A DNA stretch of 64,000 nucleotides, from contig CAYODE010000002.1 of NCBI GenBank assembly GCA_964402685.1, positions 21,826 through 85,825 on the forward strand, in the 5' to 3' direction. Source of the stretch: Aestuariivita sp964402685 (GTDB lineage: Bacteria; Pseudomonadota; Alphaproteobacteria; Rhodobacterales; Rhodobacteraceae). The translations under genes and the position numbers were made by a program. The notes under the pieces were generated by a model. The model did no database searches and was not told the DNA's origin. It saw nothing but the letters and a program-made list of their open reading frames with translations. Below, in pieces: positions 9,409 to 18,930 of the stretch; positions within the stretch are counted from its first letter, which is position 1, and every line of letters starts with the position of its first letter.

Positions 9409-10658
9409 CAGACAGCACGCCGCGCGCAGAGGGTTTGTCGGCCTATATTGCCGTGACCGCCGCCTATTGGGCGTTTATGCTCACAGATGGCGCGCTGCGC
9501 ATGCTGGTGCTTTTGCACTTTCATACGCTAGGTTTTTCGCCGATTCAGCTCGCCTATCTCTTTGTGCTGTATGAGATCGCGGGAATGGTGACGAACCTTT
9601 GCGCCGGGTGGATTGCCGCGCGGTTCGGATTAACCTCGACGCTCTATGCTGGGTTAGGTCTTCAGGTGGTGGCGCTTTTGGCTTTGGCACAGCTGGACCC
9701 AACCTGGGCAATTGGACTGTCCGTCGCCTATGTGATGATCGTCCAAGGCGCGAGCGGCGTGGCCAAGGATCTGGCCAAAATGTCTTCGAAATCAGCGGTC
9801 AAGCTACTTGCGCCGACAGAAGACGGCGGATTGTTCCGCTGGGTGGCGTTGCTGACGGGATCCAAGAATGCAGTGAAAGGCTTTGGATTCCTGCTGGGCG
9901 CAGTGTTGCTGGCAACCCTCGGTTTTGAATGGGCCGTGCTGGGTATGGCGGCCATCCTTGCGGTTATTCTAGTTGCGATCTTGGTGGCCATGCCGTCGGG
10001 CCTGCCAAAGGGGCGCAAGGGCGCGAAGTTTTCCGAGGTCTTCTCCAAATCCAGCAACGTGAATTGGCTTTCCGCAGCGCGGGTATTCCTGTTCGGTGCG
10101 CGCGACGTGTGGTTTGTCGTTGGTATTCCGATCTACTTTTATGCGGTGCTGTCAGACGGCACCGTTGCAGGCAATCGCCAGGCCTTTTTTATGATCGGGA
10201 CGTTCATGGCCGTGTGGGTGATCCTTTATGGATTGGTCCAAACGTCGGCACCGCGTCTGTTACGTGCGGCCTCGCGTCCTGAAAGCGAATTGATCCGTGC
10301 TGCGCGCAGCTGGGCTTGGTTTTTGGCAGCCATACCCGCCGCACTAACCGCAGCCGCCATGGCGCTTGAGACGCCGCAATCGCTTTTAACGGCAGCTCTT
10401 GTCGCGGGTCTGCTTGCCTTTGGCGCAGTCTTCGCCATCAACTCCGCGCTGCATTCCTACCTGATCCTTGCGTTCACCAAGGCCGAACGGGTCACAATGG
10501 ATGTCGGGTTTTACTATATGGCCAATGCTGGCGGACGGCTTTTGGGAACCGTTTTGTCCGGGCTGACATATCAGGTCGGGGGACTGCCGCTTATGCTGGG
10601 CACCGCAACCCTGATGGTTTCTGCCGCTGCGGTGGCGTCCAGTTTTCTGCGCGATTAA
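9405..10658 (+). CDS. arsJ: ArsJ, MFS exporter of 1-arseno-3-phosphoglycerate
   Basis: A 417-residue major facilitator protein with about twelve hydrophobic segments. It starts with GTG at 9405 and overlaps the GAPDH stop (GTGA). The family is established as the efflux partner of the arsenic GAPDH: the exported organoarsenical breaks down outside the cell to arsenate and 3-phosphoglycerate. The N-terminal part (YIAVTAAYWAFMLTDGALRM) and the SGVAKDLAKMSSKSAVK loop match what I know of ArsJ. The gene ends in a four-base convergent overlap with the ABC ATPase gene on the other strand. Confidence 0.92.
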   Translation: MTDSTPRAEGLSAYIAVTAAYWAFMLTDGALRMLVLLHFHTLGFSPIQLAYLFVLYEIAGMVTNLCAGWIAARFGLTSTLYAGLGLQVVALLALAQLDPTWAIGLSVAYVMIVQGASGVAKDLAKMSSKSAVKLLAPTEDGGLFRWVALLTGSKNAVKGFGFLLGAVLLATLGFEWAVLGMAAILAVILVAILVAMPSGLPKGRKGAKFSEVFSKSSNVNWLSAARVFLFGARDVWFVVGIPIYFYAVLSDGTVAGNRQAFFMIGTFMAVWVILYGLVQTSAPRLLRAASRPESELIRAARSWAWFLAAIPAALTAAAMALETPQSLLTAALVAGLLAFGAVFAINSALHSYLILAFTKAERVTMDVGFYYMANAGGRLLGTVLSGLTYQVGGLPLMLGTATLMVSAAAVASSFLRD

Positions 10659-11653
10659 TCCACTTCTGCGGGCTGTGGAGCCTCATCCAAAAAGAAACAG
10701 GCCGCGTGATGGGTTGCGTTTAACCGTGTCGCGGCAGGTTCACTTTGGTGACATTTCGCCTGCACTTTCGGGCACCTGCTGGCAAAGCGGCAGCCCGGCG
10801 GTAGGTTTGTCGCATCAGGCGGATCGCCGGGAATGAGAATCCGCTTCTTGCTGATCTCACCGGGGTGGTCGACCCGCGGTACCGCCGACAACAACGCTTG
10901 CGTATAGGGGTGCTGAGGACTGTTGAACAAGCTCAACCGGTCTGCCTGTTCGACTACTTTTCCCATATACATCACGGCGATACTGTCGCACATGTGCTGC
11001 ACAACACCCAGATCGTGGCTGATGAATAGGTAGGTCAAGCCGAATTGGGTTTGCAACCGGCGCAATAGGTTCAGGATTTGCGCCTGCACCGCGACGTCCA
11101 GGGCAGAAACCGCCTCGTCGCAAATGATCAGCTCTGGCTGCGTGGCCAAGGCACGCGCAATACCGATGCGTTGTCGTTGCCCGCCTGAGAACTGATGTGG
11201 GAACAGACGTTGCTGTTCGCGGCGCAAGCCAACCGCCTTAAAAAGCTCATCGACCCGCTGAACCTTTTCGGCCTCTGACTTGTCGGACAGACTATCCAGA
11301 GGTTCGCGCACAATATCCGACACACGCTTCCGAGGGTTTAAACTGCTGTAGGGATCTTGGAAGATGAACTGCACCCGGCGCCGCATGCGGCGCAGTTCCT
11401 CTCCCTCTTTTGTGAGAATGTCGTCGCCATCCAAATGCGCGGTGCCCTTATAGGCATTTACAAGCCGTGCAACCGCGAGTGCCGCTGTTGTTTTGCCCGA
11501 GCCACTTTCGCCCACAATCCCCAAGGTTTGGCCTTTGGGCACCTGAAACGACACGTCATCGACGGCGTAGAGATAGCTCTTTTTGTTCCAGCCCCGTTTC
11601 ACCTCAAAACGGACTGTCAGGTTCTTTACGTCAAGCAGCGGAGCATCAGTCAT
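10655..11653 (-). CDS. Oligopeptide/dipeptide-type ABC importer, ATP-binding subunit 2 (DppF-like)
   Basis: A 332-residue ATPase with Walker A at 48-55 (GESGSGKT), the signature SGGQR at 156-160 and Walker B LIICDE at 175-180. The C-terminal oligopeptide-ABC extension carries a Cys-rich PPGCRFASRCP motif, the place where DppD/DppF proteins bind an iron-sulfur cluster. I chose the ATG at 11653 because it lies one base after the stop of the other ATPase and starts at the family's usual position. The frame is open further upstream, inside the neighbour. It is the last gene of the binding protein/permease/permease/ATPase/ATPase operon. Confidence 0.9.
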   Translation of the reverse strand: MTDAPLLDVKNLTVRFEVKRGWNKKSYLYAVDDVSFQVPKGQTLGIVGESGSGKTTAALAVARLVNAYKGTAHLDGDDILTKEGEELRRMRRRVQFIFQDPYSSLNPRKRVSDIVREPLDSLSDKSEAEKVQRVDELFKAVGLRREQQRLFPHQFSGGQRQRIGIARALATQPELIICDEAVSALDVAVQAQILNLLRRLQTQFGLTYLFISHDLGVVQHMCDSIAVMYMGKVVEQADRLSLFNSPQHPYTQALLSAVPRVDHPGEISKKRILIPGDPPDATNLPPGCRFASRCPKVQAKCHQSEPAATRLNATHHAACFFLDEAPQPAEVD

Positions 11654-11654
11654 C

Positions 11655-12638
11655 TTACATCGCCTCCGCGTGCCAGCAGTCCGAGATCTGCCCATTGTCG
11701 AACTGCGTCTCAGACGGACGCTTTGACCGGCACTGGTCCGTCACATGCGCGCAGCGCGATGCAAACAGGCAGGCATCCTGCCCAAAATCCTTGAGCGACG
11801 GCACAATCCCCGGAACTTCGAAGAGTTCAGGCCTGTCTTCGGTCAACACATCATGCAGGTGAGGCACACAAGAGATCAGCCCCTTGGTATAAGGATGCCG
11901 CGCATGTTCGATGATCTGGGCAACTGGTCCGAGTTCGGCCTTTCGCCCCGCGTACATCACGATCATTCGCTCTGCCATTTCTGCAACCGCGCCCATGTCA
12001 TGCGTGATCAGGATGATGGAAGTTCCGGTCTGAGAGCGCAAATCGCGGAGTAGATCAAAAATCTGAGCCTGCACCGTCACATCAAGGGCGGTTGTCGGCT
12101 CGTCCGCGATAAGGATTTTGGGTTTACAGGCCAAGGCCATCGCGATCATCGCGCGCTGTCGTTGTCCACCCGACATTTGGAAGGGATAGGCCCCCGCCCT
12201 GCCCTTTGGATTGGGAATACGAACGGCATCAATGAGTTCCACCGCGTGATCCCATGCCGCCTGCCGGGACAGGCCCTGATGCGCGCGCAGAACCTCCGCA
12301 ATCTGTTCGCCGATGGTGAATACAGGGTTCAACGAAGTCATCGGCTCCTGAAAAATCATAGAAATTTCATTGCCGCGAATATCACGCAACCGCGCATCGG
12401 AGGCTGTCGTCAGGTCCTCTCCATTAAACCGGATCGCGCCACTTGCAATCCGCCCGATTTTATCCGGCAAAAGACCCATCAAGGCCAAGGCTGTCATGGA
12501 CTTTCCACAGCCGGACTCACCGACGAAACTCAGCGTCTCCCCCGCTTCGAGTTCAAATGACAAATCATCGATTACCGGCGCCGTGCCATCACGCGTCGTG
12601 AGTTCGATCCGTAGATTTTCTACCTCAAGAAGCGCCAT
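11655..12638 (-). CDS. Oligopeptide/dipeptide-type ABC importer, ATP-binding subunit 1 (DppD-like)
   Basis: A 327-residue ATPase with Walker A GESGCGKS at 40-47, an MSGGQRQR signature, and Walker B ILIADEPTTALD. A C-terminal cysteine-containing extension (ACLFASRCAHVTDQC) is typical of DppD. The start at 12638 gives MALLEVENLR and overlaps the last base of the permease stop codon, so translation is coupled. It pairs with the DppF-like ATPase to drive uptake through the two permeases upstream. Confidence 0.9.
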   Translation of the reverse strand: MALLEVENLRIELTTRDGTAPVIDDLSFELEAGETLSFVGESGCGKSMTALALMGLLPDKIGRIASGAIRFNGEDLTTASDARLRDIRGNEISMIFQEPMTSLNPVFTIGEQIAEVLRAHQGLSRQAAWDHAVELIDAVRIPNPKGRAGAYPFQMSGGQRQRAMIAMALACKPKILIADEPTTALDVTVQAQIFDLLRDLRSQTGTSIILITHDMGAVAEMAERMIVMYAGRKAELGPVAQIIEHARHPYTKGLISCVPHLHDVLTEDRPELFEVPGIVPSLKDFGQDACLFASRCAHVTDQCRSKRPSETQFDNGQISDCWHAEAM

Positions 12639-13516
12639 CAGCGTTGCCTCAGTTTCGGGTTCAGCGCGTCGTTCAATCCATCCCCCACCAGTGAAATCGC
12701 AAGAACCGTGACAAAGATCGCAAGGCCCGGCAGGGTGACGGTGTAGCTGGCGTCCAGAATGTACTGCCGGTTGGATCCGATAATCTGACCCCAACTCACC
12801 ACGTTTGGGTCAGTCAGGCCCAGAAAGGAGAGGCCTGCCTCAAACAGGATTGCACTGCCAACCATCAAGGCTGACTGCACGATAATCGGGGGCAGTGCGT
12901 TTGGGAGGATCACGCCAAAGATTAAAGACCGGTTGGGAACACCCGAGGCGCGCGAGGCCATGACGAACTCTAACTCTCGAATGCGCAGGAATTCGGCCCG
13001 CGTGATCCGGGCAACAGCCGTCCAACTGACAACCCCAATGGCAAAGGTAATCATAGGCAGTGAGGCGCCGAAGAGCGCGACCAGAACCATCGAAAATAGA
13101 AGGGTTGGCAGAACCTGAAAGAACTCAGTGATGCGCATCAACACTTCTTCGACCCAACCGCGGTAGAACCCGGCCAAAGCGCCGACGGACACACCGATAA
13201 AGATCGACACAACAGCCGCGGCCAAACCGATCAGCAGGGACACGCGCGCCCCATTGATGATCATCGACAAAAGATCGCGCCCCAGATAGTCAGTGCCTAA
13301 CAAGAAGCCGTTTTCTCCTGGCGGTGAGAACGGTGCCCACACCATTTCAAACGGATCGGTAGGGTAAATGAACGGGCCCAACACCGCGACGACCCCGATG
13401 CCCAGCAAGACAATCAACGCTGCAACGGCCGAGTGATTGCGTAAAAACATCCCCCACGCTTCACGCAGCGGGCTTTCGGCGCGAGGCGTTTCGTCGCCTG
13501 GAGTGACATCGGTCAT
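12638..13516 (-). CDS. ABC importer permease, DppC-like
   Basis: A 292-residue inner-membrane permease with an N-terminal cytoplasmic tail (about residues 1-25), a first membrane segment and the conserved DppC opening region (FLLGTDYLGRDLLS). The EAA loop lies around RITRAEFLRIRELEFVMASR. It forms the translocation pore with the DppB-like permease, and its start overlaps that gene's stop by four bases (ATGA). Peptide, nickel or other cationic oligomer transport cannot be told apart from sequence alone. Confidence 0.9.
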   Translation of the reverse strand: MTDVTPGDETPRAESPLREAWGMFLRNHSAVAALIVLLGIGVVAVLGPFIYPTDPFEMVWAPFSPPGENGFLLGTDYLGRDLLSMIINGARVSLLIGLAAAVVSIFIGVSVGALAGFYRGWVEEVLMRITEFFQVLPTLLFSMVLVALFGASLPMITFAIGVVSWTAVARITRAEFLRIRELEFVMASRASGVPNRSLIFGVILPNALPPIIVQSALMVGSAILFEAGLSFLGLTDPNVVSWGQIIGSNRQYILDASYTVTLPGLAIFVTVLAISLVGDGLNDALNPKLRQR

Positions 13517-14490
13517 TTGCGTCCTCCCACTCGAGGATCGACCAGCCGGAGGGCCAGGTCAGTCAACAGGTTCCCAACAATGACGACCAGCGCAGAGAAG
13601 AACAGGATACCAAGGATTGTCGGTGTATCCCGCGCGATGATCGACTGGAATGCGAGTGTGCCCAGACCGGGCCAGCTGAACACGGCCTCAACAAGAACAG
13701 CACCAGAGATCACGGCTGAAAACTGCAAACCGGCCAGGGTGATCACGGGCGAAACCGCGTTCTTTAACGCGTGTTTATAAACGACTTCGCGCGGGGTGAG
13801 CCCCTTGGCCTTAGCGGTGCGCACGTAGTCAGATCCCAATACCTCCATCATGGAGGCGCGCGCCAAGCGCGAATAAAGCGCCAGGAAAACAGAAGCGAGC
13901 GTGACCATGGGCAGAACCAAATGCCGGGCGATATCGGCAGCCTCCACCCAAAAACCGCCCTCGACTGTGACATCCCGCATCCCGGCAACAGGGAAGATCG
14001 GGATTTGCAATGAGAACGCGATCAGCAGCAAAATGCCCGTCCAGAACACGGGTGCTGAATATCCGAAAAGTGCGGTGAACGTGACAAGATAGCTCGCGAT
14101 GCCATTGGGCTTCTGGGCCGAGATAACGCCCAGTACGACACCGATGAGCAAAGCCAGCAGTTGTGCAGAAAAGACCAACAGCAAGGTGGCCGGTAACCGT
14201 TCAAGGATCAGCTTAGTGACGGGTTCGTTGTAGAAAAACGAAAAGCCAAGATCCGCCTGCAGAACGCCGCCCACATAGCGGCCCAGTTGCACCAAGAACG
14301 GTTGATCCAAGCCATAATCCGCCCGGATCTGATCCAGTAATTCCTGATCGGCGCCGCCCATGGATTGGCTGATCGTGTCTGCCACATCGCCTGGCGCCAG
14401 ATGCATGAGTGAGAAGTTGAGGACCAACACAGCAGTCAACAGAATGACGGCATATCCCGCGCGGATCAAAAATGCTCGCAGTACATCCAC
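13513..14490 (-). CDS. ABC importer permease, DppB-like
   Basis: A 325-residue permease with six or so hydrophobic segments. The typical DppB N-terminus is followed by a periplasmic loop (LAPGDVADTISQSMGG) and the pattern DLGFSFFYNEPV. The EAA loop is seen around DYVRTAKAKGLTPREVVYKHALKNA. It follows the binding-protein gene after a 74-base gap that contains a strong hairpin. Subunit of the dipeptide/oligopeptide-type importer. Confidence 0.9.
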   Translation of the reverse strand: MDVLRAFLIRAGYAVILLTAVLVLNFSLMHLAPGDVADTISQSMGGADQELLDQIRADYGLDQPFLVQLGRYVGGVLQADLGFSFFYNEPVTKLILERLPATLLLVFSAQLLALLIGVVLGVISAQKPNGIASYLVTFTALFGYSAPVFWTGILLLIAFSLQIPIFPVAGMRDVTVEGGFWVEAADIARHLVLPMVTLASVFLALYSRLARASMMEVLGSDYVRTAKAKGLTPREVVYKHALKNAVSPVITLAGLQFSAVISGAVLVEAVFSWPGLGTLAFQSIIARDTPTILGILFFSALVVIVGNLLTDLALRLVDPRVGGRK

Positions 14491-14522
14491 GAAATTTTGT
14501 CCCCTTCTGGCCCCTAACGAAG

Positions 14523-14554
14523 AAACCCACAGCGGTGTTGGCCGCTGCGGGTTT
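14523..14554 (-). terminator. Hairpin between binding-protein and permease genes
   Basis: A 13-bp stem with one mismatch (14523-14535 with 14542-14554) and a 6-base loop. On the minus strand it ends in GGGTTTCTT, so it could act as a partial terminator or protect the 3' end of the binding-protein mRNA. The permease gene lies just downstream, so complete termination is unlikely. Confidence 0.65.
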
Positions 14555-14564
14555 TAGGTTCACA

Positions 14565-16142
14565 TCACTCTTTCAGATAGGTCATGTCGATTGGTGTCGA
14601 CGTCCCCCAAATACCAAGCGGGGGATTTCCAACCTTGTCGGAGTAAACCGTGTGATACGGAATGGTGTTGGTGTGATAGACTGGCAGTTCCGTTGCAATG
14701 ATGTTTTGGAACTCCGCATACATCTCCGCCCGTTTTGCAGGATCGCTCTCCACCGCAGCCATCGCCATCAGCTCGTCAATGCGGGCGTTTGAATACCCTT
14801 GGGTGTTAGACCAAACGCCTTTGCCGATATTGGTGCTGTCATATGTGCGGTGCACACCGATCACCGGGTCACCCCAGTTGAAAACCGTGTCCCAGCTGAG
14901 GTCGAAATCCATCTCACCCATGCGCTTGGCCCATGTCGGGAAGTCAGCGCTGGCGCGCACTTCGACATCAATGCCCACTTTTTTCAGAGCTGCTTTGACG
15001 TATTCAACCTGCGGCTTCACACCTGGCCAGCCAAAGTCAATCGTCAGCCCGAACCGGCTGTCGCCATCCATCGGGAAGCCAGCTTCATCAAGAAGCGCGT
15101 TCGCTTTGTCCAAATCCACATCGTAGGTCGGCACGTCGGCACTATAGAACGGGCTGTCCGGGTGGATGCCCGTCCGGCTGTCCGCAGCTGTGCCTTGCAT
15201 CAAGGCGTTTTGGATAAAGTTCTTATCGACGGCATAGGCGATCGCCTGGCGCACGCGCACGTCCTGGAGCGGTCCACGCTGGGTGTTCATCGCCAGCCAG
15301 TCCAAAGGACCAATCGCGCCATATCCATCGGGAGTTACGGTCAACCCATCAACACCCTTCAGGCGATTGATGATGCGAGGAAGGCTTTCGAACGCGCCCA
15401 TGTGCAATTCGCCGTTTTCATACGCGATTGCGCGCGCCGCGGGGTCAGTGATGATCCGCATGACGACGCGGTCCAGGTAGGGGCGCCCTTCAATAAAGAA
15501 ATCGTCAAAACGTTCCAGAATGACATGCTCACCCGACTTGTACTCAACCAGCTTGAATGGGCCCGAGCCAACAGTTCCCTCATTGTTCCGGGGATGGGTC
15601 TTCACCTCATTGATTGGCACATCGCCATAAATGTGTTTGGGAAGGATCGACATCAGCTGACCCGACATCGCCAACATCAAAGCGGGGTGTGGCTTGCTGA
15701 GTTTTAGGATTGCCGTGTGGTCGTCCGGCGTTTCAACCGTCTCTACCGGCGCAAACATCGACTTGAACGGGTGGTTTGCCTTGATGACCTCAACCGAGAA
15801 CGCAACGTCCTCTGACGTGATAGGTTCCCCATCGTGGAATTTAGCATTCTTCACCAGGTTCAGGGTAACGCTCAGGCCGTCAGCACTGACTTCCCATGTT
15901 TCAGCCAGGTATGGCTGTGGCGTCCAATCGTTGTCGTAACGTAGTGGCGATGCGAAAAGCTGCGCACCTGGGAACCCGGTGACGATGCCGGATTGCACAG
16001 CAGAATTCAGGTTGCGAACGTTTGACCCTAGAACAGTGACCAAGGTGCCACCGCGGACTGGCTCTTCTGCAGCAGCTTGACCAACAGCCAAGACCCCTGC
16101 AAGGGCTGCCGAAGCGACAAACCCTTTCATCAGATGCTTCAT
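14565..16142 (-). CDS. Peptide/solute-binding protein of the DppA/SBP_bac_5 family
   Basis: A 525-residue periplasmic protein with a Sec signal peptide (about residues 1-25, ending GQAAA) and the SBP_bac_5 hallmarks: RGGTLV at the mature N-terminus, LAETWEVSADGLSVT, KFHDGEPITSEDVAFS and RQAIAYAVDK. It captures the substrate for the DppBCDF-like importer encoded downstream. It is preceded by a LysR gene on the same strand and is near a divergent amidohydrolase, which suggests the ligand is an amide or N-acyl compound that the hydrolase then cleaves. The ligand is inferred, not visible. Confidence 0.9.
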   Translation of the reverse strand: MKHLMKGFVASAALAGVLAVGQAAAEEPVRGGTLVTVLGSNVRNLNSAVQSGIVTGFPGAQLFASPLRYDNDWTPQPYLAETWEVSADGLSVTLNLVKNAKFHDGEPITSEDVAFSVEVIKANHPFKSMFAPVETVETPDDHTAILKLSKPHPALMLAMSGQLMSILPKHIYGDVPINEVKTHPRNNEGTVGSGPFKLVEYKSGEHVILERFDDFFIEGRPYLDRVVMRIITDPAARAIAYENGELHMGAFESLPRIINRLKGVDGLTVTPDGYGAIGPLDWLAMNTQRGPLQDVRVRQAIAYAVDKNFIQNALMQGTAADSRTGIHPDSPFYSADVPTYDVDLDKANALLDEAGFPMDGDSRFGLTIDFGWPGVKPQVEYVKAALKKVGIDVEVRASADFPTWAKRMGEMDFDLSWDTVFNWGDPVIGVHRTYDSTNIGKGVWSNTQGYSNARIDELMAMAAVESDPAKRAEMYAEFQNIIATELPVYHTNTIPYHTVYSDKVGNPPLGIWGTSTPIDMTYLKE

Positions 16143-16223
16143 CTTTGTCTCCCTGAGCTTTGGTTTTTTATTAACAAAACCGTAGCCGAGGGCTTTTCCA
16201 ACAGAAAACAGTTTAATTATGGC

Positions 16224-17180
16224 CTATTGAACTATTTTTTGCGTTTTTTGATTATCATCTGGCCAGATGGTAAGGTTATCAAACGTACCGGCGCGTTGTA
16301 GCGCAACACAACTGTCGATGAAGGCCTGAACGATCTTTGGGGGGCGCGTTGCCGCTTGGGTGGCAATTCCAAAGCGCTGAGCCGCATGCGCATCGCGGAT
16401 AGGCAACGCCCGATACCGCAAGCTGTCTTCGTCATAGCCCGGCGGTCTGATGTTAAGGATTGTATATCCAAAACCGCCGGCCACGAACGCCCGAGCAATC
16501 TCCGCCGAACGGGAGGTGTGTGCGATCTTTGGTTGCAATCCACGCTCTTCGAACAGGCCCATGAAATACGCACGTGTCAGAGGCAGATCGAGAAGCACCA
16601 TTGGGCGTTCCGCCAATTCCGAAAAGGACACCGAGGGCTGGTGAGCCAAGGGATCGTCGCGGTTGATCAAGGCGTAGGGCGGCGCCAAAAAGAGCTGGGT
16701 AAAAGTATGTCCATCGCCCAATGGGCCGTCATAGGTAAAGACAAGATCCACCTTGCCTTCATCCAGAAATTCGATGATCGCCTGCATGTTTCCTTCCATG
16801 ATCTGCACAGACATTCCTGGAAAATTTTCGGTGATGTTCTGCAAGATCGGCGGCAGGAAAGCGGGCGCAGCCGTACCATAACAAGCAATCCGAACGTGAC
16901 CCGACGCGTCTCCACCCAGGGATTTCAAATCGGTTTCGAAATGGCGTGCCTGATGGATGAAACCGCGAATGAGCTGCAGGGCCTCTTCCCCGGCAGGGGT
17001 CGTCTGAATGCCCTTTGCTGGGGTCCTCAGAAAGAGGTCATACTCTAGTGACATCTCTAACGAGTCGATGGCTGCTGTGATAGACGACTGCGAAATGGAC
17101 AGCTCTTTTGCCGCCTGTGCGATGGAGCCTAAACGTCCGGCGGCCTCTACATATCTCAGTTGTTTCAATGTGAACCGCAT
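16224..17180 (-). CDS. LysR-family regulator of the peptide importer/amidohydrolase region
   Basis: A 318-residue LysR protein. The winged helix covers about residues 1-62 (LKQLRYVEAAGRLGSIAQAA, SQSSITAAIDSLE) and the LysR substrate-binding domain about 90-295. I chose the ATG at 17180 because a GGGGAAG stretch sits just upstream and MRFTLKQLRY is the usual LysR start. An in-frame start 36 bases earlier lacks a good ribosome-binding site. The gene is divergent from the amidohydrolase (106-base gap) and directly upstream of the binding-protein gene, so it probably controls both. Confidence 0.9.
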   Translation of the reverse strand: MRFTLKQLRYVEAAGRLGSIAQAAKELSISQSSITAAIDSLEMSLEYDLFLRTPAKGIQTTPAGEEALQLIRGFIHQARHFETDLKSLGGDASGHVRIACYGTAAPAFLPPILQNITENFPGMSVQIMEGNMQAIIEFLDEGKVDLVFTYDGPLGDGHTFTQLFLAPPYALINRDDPLAHQPSVSFSELAERPMVLLDLPLTRAYFMGLFEERGLQPKIAHTSRSAEIARAFVAGGFGYTILNIRPPGYDEDSLRYRALPIRDAHAAQRFGIATQAATRPPKIVQAFIDSCVALQRAGTFDNLTIWPDDNQKTQKIVQ

Positions 17181-17286
17181 TGCCACTTCCCCCAAAAAAT
17201 CAAGGTTATTGGTCAATTAAATCCATTTTCTCATTGAACGAAACCCCTCTAGCCTTGATCGCAAACGTCCAAACGAAAGATCGCTG

Positions 17287-18930
17287 ATGCCTGCGACCAC
17301 AATCTATTCGGCAAGAAAGATCGTCACGATGAACCCGTCTCGGCCACTGGCCAGTCATGTCGCGGTGCGGGACGGACGCATTTTAGGCGCGGGCACCCTT
17401 GAGGAGCTTTCGACCTGGGGTGAACACATACTCGATGAGCGCTTTGCCGAGAAAATCCTGCTCCCTGGCTTTGTCGAAGGCCATGCGCATACGATGGAAG
17501 GGTCGCTTTGGGCCAAGACGTATTGCGGCTGGTTTGACCGGACCGACCCAGATGGACATACATGGTCAGGGGTGAAATCCATCGACGCTGTAGTGGACCG
17601 CTTAAAGGCCTCTGCAGAGCAGTTGGAAGATCCCGCCGCGCCCGTGTCGGGTTGGCAACTCGATCCGATATATATGAACAACCGACGCGTGACCCGTCAG
17701 GATCTGGATCGGGCATCCACAACGCGACCAATCGGCGTGCTCCATGCCTCTGGTCACATTCTGAATGTAAATACAAAGGCCCTGGTATTGGCCGGTCTAA
17801 TGAAAACCGGTATCAACAATCCTGGCATCCCTTTGGGGGAGGATGGTTATCCCACCGGCGAGCTGAAAGGCCCCGAAGTCATGACGCCAGTGGGTCAATA
17901 TGTCGATTTCGAAAGAAACATGCTGGACGCGGATGAAGACGGGTTGCGCCGCTTTGCCAAGCTCTGCGTTCGCACAGGAACGACAACGATCACAGATCTC
18001 GCCTCGCGTCTGGATCCCGGCACGGTCGAGATGATGCTGCGCGTAACCGGCGAAGACGACTACCCCGCCTGCTTGGTCCCTCTGCGGTTCTTCATGGGGT
18101 TATCACCGGAAGATCTGATTACAGAAGTTCTCCGGCTGAAAGACCTTTCAACGGACCGTTTGCGGTTGGGACGTATCAAGATCGTGGCAGATGGATCCAT
18201 CCAGGGATTTTCCGCACGCCTACGCTGGCCGGGTTATCACAACGGGGCGCCGAATGGATTATGGTACGTGGCGCCCGAACAATTATCGGACATCTTTCAT
18301 CGTGCGTTAGAGGCCGATATTCAGGTCCACACCCACACCAACGGGGATCAGGCCACACAGCTTGTGCTTGAGAAGATGGCCCCAGCGCTGCAGGCCCATC
18401 CGAACCCCGATCACAGGTTCACGTTGCAGCACTGCCAACTGGCTGACGCCGCGCAGTTCAATCAGGCGGCAAAATTGGGGATGTGCGTGAACCTATTTGC
18501 CAATCACCATTTCTATTGGGGCGACGAACACTACACCCTCACAGTCGGGCCAGATCGAGCAACGCGCATGAACGCAGCCAGAACCGCACTGGATGCGGGT
18601 GTGCCTCTGGCCATTCATTCGGACGCGCCGGTCACACCGCTCGGACCCTTATTCACGGCTTGGGCCGCTGTGAACAGGATTACTGCCTCCGGGCGGGTTC
18701 AGGGCGAAGAAGAACGGATTAGTGTGCAAGAAGCCTTATGGGCCATCACAATGGGGGCCGCGTATACCTTGCATATGGATGGCGAGGTCGGGTCGATTGA
18801 AACCGGCAAAAAGGCTGACTTTGCTGTTTTGGAGGATGATCCCACCACGTGCGATGCCCATGCGTTGAAAGACATTCGTGTATGGGGAACGGTGCAAGGT
18901 GGACGGATCTTTGCTGCGGAGGATTTATGA
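17287..18930 (+). CDS. Amidohydrolase, YtcJ type
   Basis: A 547-residue metal-dependent hydrolase of the amidohydrolase superfamily (amidohydro_3/YtcJ). The metal-site motif EGHAH carries H66 and H68, HTHTNGDQ carries H348 and H350, and HSDAP supplies the catalytic aspartate D446. No signal peptide is seen, so it acts in the cytoplasm. The reaction is hydrolysis of an amide or imide whose identity cannot be read from sequence. Its stop overlaps the start of a CobW-type GTPase (ATGA), and a LysR gene and peptide-type importer lie divergently. Confidence 0.88.
   Translation: MPATTIYSARKIVTMNPSRPLASHVAVRDGRILGAGTLEELSTWGEHILDERFAEKILLPGFVEGHAHTMEGSLWAKTYCGWFDRTDPDGHTWSGVKSIDAVVDRLKASAEQLEDPAAPVSGWQLDPIYMNNRRVTRQDLDRASTTRPIGVLHASGHILNVNTKALVLAGLMKTGINNPGIPLGEDGYPTGELKGPEVMTPVGQYVDFERNMLDADEDGLRRFAKLCVRTGTTTITDLASRLDPGTVEMMLRVTGEDDYPACLVPLRFFMGLSPEDLITEVLRLKDLSTDRLRLGRIKIVADGSIQGFSARLRWPGYHNGAPNGLWYVAPEQLSDIFHRALEADIQVHTHTNGDQATQLVLEKMAPALQAHPNPDHRFTLQHCQLADAAQFNQAAKLGMCVNLFANHHFYWGDEHYTLTVGPDRATRMNAARTALDAGVPLAIHSDAPVTPLGPLFTAWAAVNRITASGRVQGEEERISVQEALWAITMGAAYTLHMDGEVGSIETGKKADFAVLEDDPTTCDAHALKDIRVWGTVQGGRIFAAEDL

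Noticed and set aside
16182..17048. Long open frames on the strand opposite to the LysR gene
   Set aside because: They lie wholly inside a clear LysR gene and their translations show no domain; they come from the GC-rich codon pattern.
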